A stretch of DNA of 64,000 bases from Symmachiella dynata (GTDB taxonomy: Bacteria; Planctomycetota; Planctomycetia; Planctomycetales; Planctomycetaceae). Below the pieces are notes generated by a model. The model saw only the letters and a list, made by a program, of their open reading frames with translations. It was not told the origin of the DNA and did not search any database. Of the stretch, positions 57,649 through 64,000 are shown in pieces (position 1 is the first letter of the stretch; each line of letters starts with the position of its first letter). The stretch is from positions 750,001 to 814,000 of the forward strand of contig NZ_CP036276.1 of NCBI RefSeq assembly GCF_007747995.1, given 5' to 3'. A program made the position numbers and the translations under genes.

Positions 57649-60501
57649 ATGAACGAACAGACGCCAACAACGACCGCTCCGCCGCCGGCCACGCGGGCCA
57701 TCGAACTGCGGGGCGTGCGGGTGCACAACTTGCGGGGCATCGATATCGATATCCCGCTCAAGCAGTTGGTCGTGATCACCGGCGTAAGCGGTTCGGGCAA
57801 AAGCAGCCTCGCGTTCGATACGTTGTATGCCGAAGGCCAACGGCGCTACATCGAAAGCTTCTCGGCCTATGCCCGGCAGTTTCTCGACCGGTTGGACAAA
57901 CCCGATGCCGACCGCATCGATCACATTCCGCCGGCAATCGCCATCCGCCAATCCAGCCGCAGCCGTAGTGGACGCTCAACGGTCGCCACCGCAACGGAAG
58001 TCTATGATTTTTTACGGCTGCTCTATGCCAAAATCGGACGACTGTTTTGTCCCGATTGCAACGTGCCGGTTCAACGGCATACCACGGCCGAGATTTGCCA
58101 ACAGATCAATAGCTTGCCACTCAAGACGCGGTTCCAAGTCTGTTTTCCAGTGATTGCAGCAGGCTCGGAATCGTTCGATGCGACCATTGCCGGATTGCTC
58201 GAAGCCGGTTTCACGCGCTGCATCGTTGCGGGGCAAACCGTCAATCTGAGTGACCATCCCGTTGGACTGGCGGAGCCCTCCGCCGCGGCGCTGATCGTCG
58301 TGGATCGTCTGTCGGCCGGTTCTGCCAGCACCGCGCGGTTGGCGGACAGCATCGAAACCGCCATGCAGCGTGGGGCAGGGGAGTGCGTGTTGCTGATTGC
58401 TGCTGATGCAGAGACGCCCTCGACGATTGCAGTCGACGGCAAGCATTGGCAGCGGCGCGCCTTTTCTAAGGGTTTGCGCTGCGAGGAGTGTGGTCGTGAA
58501 TTCGAGTCGCCGCAGCCCTCAACTTTCAGTTTCAATTCCCCACTGGGCGCTTGCCCGCAATGCCAAGGGTTTGGATCGGTCTCGGCGATCTCCTGGGAAA
58601 AACTGGTGCCCAATCCGACTCTCACTTTGCAGCAAGGCGCCATCGCATGTTGGACGACACCGGCGTACGAACATGAGTGGCACGAACTGTTGGCCTTGGC
58701 AGGCGACTATGACATCCCCGTCGATATTCCCTTCGCAGATCTTACGGACGATCAAGTTCAGCGGATTCACGACGGCGTCCCGGAACGAAACTTCGGCGGG
58801 ATGGTCGGGTTCTTTCGCTGGCTGGAGCGCCGCAAATACAAAACATCGGTCGCAGTCTTTCTCAATCGTTGGCGCAGTTACGAGCCTTGCCCCTCCTGCC
58901 GGGGGGCGCGATTGAACCCGACTGCATTGGCGGTGCGAATCGGTGAAAAAAACATCGCCCAGTTCTGTGCGCAGACCGTCGGGCAAGCGGGCAAGTGGCT
59001 CGATCAGGTTCCTGGCAAAACCTCATTCGATGCCTCAGGGGCTGCTGTCGCGGAAACGATTTTTGTGCAATTGCGCGCCCGGTTGCGGTATTTGAATGAC
59101 GTTGGTTTGCACTACCTGACGCTCGATCGTGTGATGCGGACGCTCTCCGGCGGTGAAGCGCAGCGTGTGGCGTTGACCGCTGCGCTGGGGTCGAGTCTGG
59201 TGAATGCACTCTACGTGCTGGATGAACCGACCGCTGGTCTGCACCCTCGCGACACCGAACGCTTGATCGACGCCATCGGACAATTGCAGCGGGCCGGTAA
59301 TTCGGTGGTGGTGGTCGAACATGACGAAGCCTTCATGCGCGCCGCCGATCAACTGATCGACATCGGCCCCGCCGCCGGCCGCAACGGAGGACACTTGGTG
59401 TTTCAAGGCCCGCCGGAGGAGATCGTCGCTGTCGAAGATTCTGTGACCGGCGATTTCCTGTCCGGTCGCCAAACCGTCTCGCTGATTGCACAAAAACGGG
59501 CGCAGCAAGGGACCATCAATCTCCGTAATGCGCACCTGCACAATCTCAAACACATCGACGTCGACTTCCCGCTCGGAATGCTGTGTGTCGTCACCGGTGT
59601 CAGCGGCAGTGGAAAAAGTACGCTGGTGCAACAGACACTCTATCCGGCAATTTGCCGCGCATTAGGACAAGCCAGTACAACCGTCCCGCGCTGCGACGAT
59701 ATCGGCGATATCGAAGCGATCGACGAAGTCATCCAAGTCGACCAAAACCCCGTCGGCCGTTCTTCACGTAGCAATCCGGTCACCTACTTAAAAGCGTTCG
59801 ATGAGATCCGCAAGTCGTTTGCCGCCACAGCTGAGGCGAAGGTCCGCAACTTCACGGCGTCGCACTTCAGTTTCAATTCCGCCCAGGGGGGCCGCTGTCC
59901 CAAATGCCAAGGGGCGGGGGCGGTCGAGATCGACATGCAGTTCCTCCCCGACGTCACCATGACCTGTCCCGACTGTCGCGGCACACGCTTTCGCCGCGAG
60001 ATCTTAGGCGTCAAATACCGCGGACGCTCGATTGCCGAAGTGCTCAACATGACCGTCGGCGAAGCGTTCGCGTTTTTCCGTGGCAAACGCAAACTGCAAA
60101 AGCAGTTGATGTTTCTCCGCGACGTGGGACTCGATTACCTGCCGTTGGGCCAGCCAGCCAATACACTCTCAGGCGGAGAATCACAACGCCTCAAACTCGC
60201 CGCCCATTTGTCCTCCGGCACAAAAACCCGCACACTGTTTCTACTGGACGAACCCACAACCGGCCTGCACGCCGCCGACATCGTCAAACTGCTGGGTTGC
60301 TTCGAAGCCTTGCTAGACGCGGGGCATTCGTTGATCGTCGTCGAACACAACCTTGACGTCATCCGCGCCGCAGATCACCTGATCGACTTAGGCCCTGACG
60401 CAGGGGATGGCGGTGGCGAAGTGGTGGCAACGGGCCCGCCGGCAGTGGTGGCAGGTGTTGCGGCGTCGTTGACGGGGCGGTATTTGCGGAAATCGACGTA
60501 A
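57649..60501 (+). CDS. uvrA: Excinuclease ABC subunit A (UvrA family)
   Basis: This 950-residue DNA-damage-recognition ATPase of nucleotide excision repair has two ABC modules. Module 1 has Walker A GVSGSGKS (45-52), zinc cysteines in FCPDCNVPVQ and the pair CEECGREF/CPQCQGFG, signature TLSGGEAQRVALTAALGS and Walker B ALYVLDEPTAGLHPRDT. Module 2 has Walker A GVSGSGKS (650-657), zinc motif CPKCQGAGAVEIDMQFLPDV then CPDC, signature NTLSGGESQRLKLAAHLSSG and Walker B LFLLDEPTTGLH. The UvrB-interaction region between residues 130 and 250 is present but poorly conserved. A paralogous, accessory UvrA is therefore possible; another uvrA may exist elsewhere. Confidence 0.93.
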   Translation: MNEQTPTTTAPPPATRAIELRGVRVHNLRGIDIDIPLKQLVVITGVSGSGKSSLAFDTLYAEGQRRYIESFSAYARQFLDRLDKPDADRIDHIPPAIAIRQSSRSRSGRSTVATATEVYDFLRLLYAKIGRLFCPDCNVPVQRHTTAEICQQINSLPLKTRFQVCFPVIAAGSESFDATIAGLLEAGFTRCIVAGQTVNLSDHPVGLAEPSAAALIVVDRLSAGSASTARLADSIETAMQRGAGECVLLIAADAETPSTIAVDGKHWQRRAFSKGLRCEECGREFESPQPSTFSFNSPLGACPQCQGFGSVSAISWEKLVPNPTLTLQQGAIACWTTPAYEHEWHELLALAGDYDIPVDIPFADLTDDQVQRIHDGVPERNFGGMVGFFRWLERRKYKTSVAVFLNRWRSYEPCPSCRGARLNPTALAVRIGEKNIAQFCAQTVGQAGKWLDQVPGKTSFDASGAAVAETIFVQLRARLRYLNDVGLHYLTLDRVMRTLSGGEAQRVALTAALGSSLVNALYVLDEPTAGLHPRDTERLIDAIGQLQRAGNSVVVVEHDEAFMRAADQLIDIGPAAGRNGGHLVFQGPPEEIVAVEDSVTGDFLSGRQTVSLIAQKRAQQGTINLRNAHLHNLKHIDVDFPLGMLCVVTGVSGSGKSTLVQQTLYPAICRALGQASTTVPRCDDIGDIEAIDEVIQVDQNPVGRSSRSNPVTYLKAFDEIRKSFAATAEAKVRNFTASHFSFNSAQGGRCPKCQGAGAVEIDMQFLPDVTMTCPDCRGTRFRREILGVKYRGRSIAEVLNMTVGEAFAFFRGKRKLQKQLMFLRDVGLDYLPLGQPANTLSGGESQRLKLAAHLSSGTKTRTLFLLDEPTTGLHAADIVKLLGCFEALLDAGHSLIVVEHNLDVIRAADHLIDLGPDAGDGGGEVVATGPPAVVAGVAASLTGRYLRKST

Positions 60502-60586
60502 GTTGATTTCAGGGAACAGATTGCGGCATGCATTCGCGGCGTCATATTGCCGGATTCATGGAGCGCACATTGAAATCGCCATTTCC

Positions 60587-60607
60587 TGTACGTCAAAATG
60601 ACGTACA
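60587..60607. promoter_or_regulatory. Perfect palindromic operator of the toxin-antitoxin operon
   Basis: TGTACGTCA, a three-base AAA spacer, then TGACGTACA: nine-base arms with no mismatch. It lies 64 bp before the antitoxin ATG and overlaps a -10-like TACAAT (60604-60609), so bound repressor would block RNA polymerase. Antitoxins of the DUF1778 (ribbon-helix-helix) type usually repress their own operon at such sites. Confidence 0.75.
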
Positions 60608-60670
60608 ATATGCAAGGCGAACTGGCGGGTGGTTTGCCGCCTTCTCACCACTTTAATAGAGGTCGACTCA

Positions 60671-60955
60671 ATGGCCACGGACTCCCCCAAAAGTGAGGCA
60701 CGCATCAATTTTCGGCTGCCTGCTGATCTAAAACAGCAGATCGAACAGGCAGCTGCGCATCTGGGGCAGTCGGTGAGCGAATTCGCAGCTTCGAATTTGG
60801 CCCAAGCAGCGCAGGAAACGATTCGAGAACAAAGCGTCACGCAATTGACCAACCAGGATCGCGATCTGTTTTTCGCACTGTTGGACAATGTCGATGCCCA
60901 GCCAAATGACGCTCTAAAAACGGCCGCCCAAAACTACACACAACAGATGGAGTAG
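60671..60955 (+). CDS. DUF1778 (TacA-like) antitoxin
   Basis: This 94-residue protein starts at ATG 60671 with AGAGGT upstream; the earlier open codons are not used. The N-terminal part SEARINFRLPADLKQQIEQA is the ribbon-helix-helix DNA-binding region, followed by AAAHLGQSVSEFAASNLAQA. The C-terminal NQDRDLFFALLDN is the segment that blocks the toxin in TacA. It neutralises the GNAT toxin encoded six bases downstream and should bind the palindrome at 60587. Confidence 0.92.
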   Translation: MATDSPKSEARINFRLPADLKQQIEQAAAHLGQSVSEFAASNLAQAAQETIREQSVTQLTNQDRDLFFALLDNVDAQPNDALKTAAQNYTQQME

Positions 60956-60961
60956 TTCGCC

Positions 60962-61474
60962 ATGGCTGCCTGGCGGATCGTGCGTCTAAATCGATCCCAT
61001 AATCGAAGTGGCTTTGATTGTGGCCAAAGAGTGCTCAACGATTGGCTGAAACATCGGGCTGGCCAATGGGACAAAAAGGACTTGGCCCGGACTTACGTCG
61101 CTATCTCCGGCGATGAGACCAACGTCGCCGGGTATTACGCTCTCAGTAATCATCGGGTCAGTTTCGAGTCTCTGCCAAAACCGCAAGCTAAAGGCCTTCC
61201 GCAAATCGATGTTCCTGTCGTATTGCTCGGCCGATTGGCAGTGGATAGGAATGTGCAGGGGCAACGACTCGGCGAATTGCTGCTCATCGATGCTCTCCGC
61301 CGCTCCCAACATGTGGCCAATACCATTGGAATTCGTGCTGTTGAAGTCGATGCGATTGATGATGCGGCAAAACGATTCTATTTGAAATATGGTTTCACTG
61401 CTTTAACGGACGATGACCGGCACCTTTTCCTGCCCATGTCGGTGATTCGCAAACTGAACCTTCCGCCGTTGTAA
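60962..61474 (+). CDS. GNAT acetyltransferase toxin (TacT-like)
   Basis: This 170-residue partner of the DUF1778 antitoxin starts at 60962, six bases after its stop. The start [20 protein letters not shown] and the acetyl-CoA loop [20 protein letters not shown] are characteristic of TacT-type toxins that acetylate the amino group of charged tRNA and stop translation. The acceptor region [20 protein letters not shown] with a catalytic Tyr near FYLKYGF is present. No truncation: both genes look intact and functional. Confidence 0.92.
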   Translation: MAAWRIVRLNRSHNRSGFDCGQRVLNDWLKHRAGQWDKKDLARTYVAISGDETNVAGYYALSNHRVSFESLPKPQAKGLPQIDVPVVLLGRLAVDRNVQGQRLGELLLIDALRRSQHVANTIGIRAVEVDAIDDAAKRFYLKYGFTALTDDDRHLFLPMSVIRKLNLPPL

Positions 61475-61554
61475 TTTGTCCAGCCGCAGGGCGTCGCCCA
61501 GTTGATTCTCCCGCCGAATTCAGGTATCGAAACAAACGGAAGGAGAATAAGACC

Positions 61555-62742
61555 ATGACTAACCGCGTCTTTCTTGACGACCTGCAGACCCAAACCGATA
61601 CGCTCCGCGACGAAGGGCTTTATAAAGCCGAGCGGACGATTACTTCGCCGCAACAAGCTTGGATCGAAGCCGATGGTCGGCGGGTGCTCAATTTGTGCGC
61701 CAACAATTATCTCGGTCTGTCGAATCACCCCGCGCTTGTCGAAGCGGCTCGTGAGGCGCTCACGAAATATGGCTTCGGTCTCTCCTCGGTTCGTTTCATC
61801 TGCGGCACGCAATCGATTCACCGTGAGCTAGAGGAAAAACTCTCCGAGTTTCTCGGCACCGAATCGACGATTCTGTATTCTTCCTGCTTCGATGCCAACG
61901 CCGGATTGTTTGAAACGCTGTTGGGTGTCGAGGATGCCGTGATCAGTGACGAACTGAATCATGCCAGCATCATCGACGGCATCCGGCTCTGCAAGGCGGA
62001 CCGGTTTCGCTACAAAAACAACGACATGGACGACCTGCGGCAACAATTGGATGCCGCTGCCGGCGCGCGGTATCGCATGATCGCCACCGACGGCGTCTTC
62101 TCAATGGATGGTAAAATTGCCGACCTCAAGTCCATCTGCGACCTGGCCGATCAATCCGAGGCACTGGTGATGGTCGACGATTCTCACGCCGTCGGTTTTG
62201 TCGGTGACGGCGGGCGGGGGACGCATGAAGCGTGCGGCGTGATGGACCGCGTCGACGTGATCACCGGCACGCTCGGCAAAGCGCTGGGCGGCGCATCAGG
62301 CGGATTCACCTCGGGGCGCAAGGAAATCATTGACTGGTTGCGACAACGCTCGCGGCCCTATTTGTTCTCCAACTCCGTCGCCCCAGTGATCGTCGCCACC
62401 TCGCTCAAAGTGCTGGAACTATTGCAATCGGGCGATGAGTTACGAACGCGGTTGCGCGAGAACAGCCAATTCTTCCGCGACGAAATGCAGCGACTCGGTT
62501 TCGACCTCGTGCCGGGCAGCCATCCCATCATTCCCGTGATGCTGGGCGATGCCGTCTTGGCGCAAAACATGGCGGCGCAATTGATGAACGAAGGGGTCTA
62601 CGTGATCGGGTTTTCCTTCCCGGTCGTCCCCCAAGGCAAAGCCCGCATCCGCACCCAAATGTCCGCCGCACATACCCGCGAAGACCTGGAAAAAGCAGTC
62701 ACCGCCTTCGAAAAAGTCGGCCGGCAGTTGGGGGTGATTTGA
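61555..62742 (+). CDS. kbl: Glycine C-acetyltransferase (2-amino-3-ketobutyrate CoA ligase)
   Basis: This 395-residue PLP enzyme splits 2-amino-3-ketobutyrate with CoA into glycine and acetyl-CoA, the second step of threonine breakdown. The PLP lysine is Lys242 in [16 protein letters not shown]. Further landmarks are [40 protein letters not shown] and [16 protein letters not shown]. The cofactor Asp and His are in [16 protein letters not shown] start with GGAGAA upstream. It lies 160 bp before tdh, which supplies its substrate, so the two form the classical kbl-tdh pathway unit. Confidence 0.95.
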   Translation: MTNRVFLDDLQTQTDTLRDEGLYKAERTITSPQQAWIEADGRRVLNLCANNYLGLSNHPALVEAAREALTKYGFGLSSVRFICGTQSIHRELEEKLSEFLGTESTILYSSCFDANAGLFETLLGVEDAVISDELNHASIIDGIRLCKADRFRYKNNDMDDLRQQLDAAAGARYRMIATDGVFSMDGKIADLKSICDLADQSEALVMVDDSHAVGFVGDGGRGTHEACGVMDRVDVITGTLGKALGGASGGFTSGRKEIIDWLRQRSRPYLFSNSVAPVIVATSLKVLELLQSGDELRTRLRENSQFFRDEMQRLGFDLVPGSHPIIPVMLGDAVLAQNMAAQLMNEGVYVIGFSFPVVPQGKARIRTQMSAAHTREDLEKAVTAFEKVGRQLGVI

Positions 62743-62793
62743 GCGCCGTGTGATTTTTCACCACGGAGGCACGGAGTAGATAATTTGTAACTC

Positions 62794-62816
62794 GTTCCCA
62801 AGCTCCGCTTGGGAAC
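62794..62816. repeat. Perfect hairpin GTTCCCAAGC-tcc-GCTTGGGAAC
   Basis: Ten-base arms and a three-base loop between kbl and tdh, followed by a related partial CGAAGCTCCGCTT stem. Preceded at 62759-62779 by a CACCACGGAGGCACGGAG motif that recurs after tdh at 63930. The hairpin could attenuate readthrough into tdh. Confidence 0.75.
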
Positions 62817-62902
62817 GCACTTTCGCGAAGCTCCGCTTTGCTGATTCACGTAGAGCAGGCTGTAACAGCCCCCGTAAAATTAACACCAGGATAGAACCCC
62901 CC

Positions 62903-63925
62903 ATGAAAGCCCTCGTCAAAGCCAAGTCGGAACCGGGTCTGTGGATGCAGGATGTGCCGGTTCCCGAGTATGGGCCGAACGACCTGTTGATCCGCATCAC
63001 GCACACCGCCATTTGCGGGACCGATCTGCATATCTATCATTGGGACGATTGGGCGCAAAAGACCGTTCCGGTGCCGATGGTCACCGGGCATGAATATTGT
63101 GGCGTGATCGAAGCGGTCGGGGATCTCGTTGCCGACTTCAAACCGGGGGACCGCGTCTCCGGCGAAGGGCATATCACCTGCCGGCATTGTCGCAACTGCC
63201 GCGCCGGGCGACGGCATCTGTGCCGCAACACGCAAGGCGTCGGTGTGGATCGCCCCGGTTGTTTCGGCGAGTTCTTTTCGCTACCGGCGACCAACGGATT
63301 CAAAATTCCCGACGACATTCCTTCAGAAATCGCCACGATCCTCGACCCCTTCGGCAATGCCACGCACACCGCTCTGTCGCAAGACATGGTGGGCGAAGAC
63401 GCATTGATCACCGGAGCCGGCCCCATCGGTGTCATGGCCGCTGCCATCTGCCGGCATGTCGGCGCCCGACACGTCGTCGTCACCGACATCAACGAATACC
63501 GTCTCGACTTAGCCAAACGTCTCGGCGCAACCTACACACTCAATCCGCAAGAAAAGTCATTGCAAGAGGCAATGCAAGATTTGGGCATGCACGAGGGCTT
63601 CGACGTCGGCCTGGAAATGTCGGGCAGCCCGGTGGCGTTTCAATCAATGTTAGAAACCATGAACCACGGCGGCAGCGTCGCGTTGTTGGGCATCTTCCCC
63701 AAACCGATCGTCACCGATTGGAGCCAAGTGATCTTCAAGGGCCTGAAGCTGAAGGGCATCTACGGCCGTGAGATGTACGAAACGTGGTACAAGATGACCA
63801 CCATGCTACAAAGCGGCCTAGACATCACCGGCATCATCACCCACCGTTTCCAGGTCGACGATTACGAACTCGGTTTCCAAGCAATGGAGGAAGGCCGTTC
63901 AGGGAAGGTGATATTGGAGTGGTGA
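62903..63925 (+). CDS. tdh: L-threonine 3-dehydrogenase
   Basis: This 340-residue zinc-dependent, NAD+-linked dehydrogenase oxidises threonine to 2-amino-3-ketobutyrate. Catalytic zinc ligands are Cys38 (ICGTDLHIY), His63 and Glu64 (VTGHEYCGV). The structural zinc has Cys93, 96, 99 and 107 ([17 protein letters not shown]), the same spacing as E. coli Tdh. The Rossmann motif is [14 protein letters not shown] with Asp-ending strand [14 protein letters not shown] start. It works with Kbl encoded just upstream. Confidence 0.96.
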   Translation: MKALVKAKSEPGLWMQDVPVPEYGPNDLLIRITHTAICGTDLHIYHWDDWAQKTVPVPMVTGHEYCGVIEAVGDLVADFKPGDRVSGEGHITCRHCRNCRAGRRHLCRNTQGVGVDRPGCFGEFFSLPATNGFKIPDDIPSEIATILDPFGNATHTALSQDMVGEDALITGAGPIGVMAAAICRHVGARHVVVTDINEYRLDLAKRLGATYTLNPQEKSLQEAMQDLGMHEGFDVGLEMSGSPVAFQSMLETMNHGGSVALLGIFPKPIVTDWSQVIFKGLKLKGIYGREMYETWYKMTTMLQSGLDITGIITHRFQVDDYELGFQAMEEGRSGKVILEW

Positions 63926-63929
63926 GGGT

Positions 63930-64000
63930 TCACCACGGAGCCACGGGGGACACGGAGACAAATGTAGGTTGCGTCGCGACGCACCTTTCTGTGTAGGGCG
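63930..64000. repeat. ACGGAG repeat and third copy of the GTGCGTCGCGACGCA module
   Basis: TTCACCACGGAGCCACGGGG and GGACACGGAG lie behind tdh. From 63966 the sequence GGTTGCGTCGCGACGCACCT continues to GTGTAGGGCG at the window edge, a diverged copy of the 5' module at 15361 and 34742. The window ends inside it. Confidence 0.6.

Overview
The window reads as chromosomal DNA of a planctomycete, probably Planctomycetaceae-like. The reasons are: moderate-to-high GC; many GTG starts; loose gene packing with repeat-filled gaps; and lineage-typical proteins. The last group includes a carboxypeptidase-regulatory-like exported protein tail, a redoxin/cytochrome/copper-monooxygenase/EF-hand fusion, a J-like plus NPCBM-like protein, a FlgI-like HEAT lipoprotein, and a MotA/TolQ operon with two coiled-coil partners. 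No rRNA, tRNA, CRISPR array, prophage or transposase gene was recognised. All readings are by eye from sequence, without database searches.

Layout. 1-4 kb: tail of an exported protein, a LacI regulator with a ROK sugar kinase, and an MBOAT-like acyltransferase with a small membrane protein. 4.2-9.4 kb: a three-gene stator-type operon (MotA/TolQ/ExbB channel plus two single-span coiled-coil proteins). 9.5-14.4 kb: primary sigma factor and an MsbA-type ABC exporter. 14.7-25.1 kb: a PD-(D/E)XK-like protein, a secreted alpha-toroid-like protein, the redoxin fusion, an RG-rich exported protein, an SDR oxidoreductase, a degenerate ImmA-like protein and a HlyD-like adaptor. 25.5-34.5 kb: mnmA, a FlgI-like HEAT lipoprotein, an unusually long smc and a HTH-receiver regulator. 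34.9-38.6 kb: polysaccharide deacetylase, a degenerate enhancer-binding-protein-like regulator and 2-keto-3-deoxygluconate kinase. 38.9-46.4 kb: seven genes matching the membrane arm of complex I. 46.9-57.6 kb: DUF58, cupin, ligA, a secreted sialidase-like protein, M19 dipeptidase, the J-like/NPCBM protein, a methylguanine methyltransferase and a conserved hypothetical. 57.6-64 kb: uvrA, a DUF1778/GNAT toxin-antitoxin pair, and kbl-tdh for threonine breakdown.

The most striking locus is 38899-46394. In transcription order it encodes homologues of NuoA, H, J, K, L, M and N, which is the complete membrane-arm set, with none of the peripheral NADH/quinone-module subunits nearby. By eye alignment, key ion-path residues are neutralised: both NuoK glutamates are Gln, the NuoL Glu/Lys/His are Gln/Gly/Cys, NuoM Lys234 is Gln, and NuoN Glu133 and Lys217 are Ala and Pro. 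Hydrophobic topology and gene order are kept. This suggests a headless complex-I membrane module repurposed for something other than canonical proton pumping.

A second candidate system is the operon at 4202-9404, where one MotA/TolQ-type channel gene is followed by two different ExbD/MotB-like single-span proteins, only one of which carries a membrane-entry aspartate. The gaps carry several families of palindromic repeats, including a pair of roughly 160-bp MITE-like elements in opposite orientation 29 kb apart.
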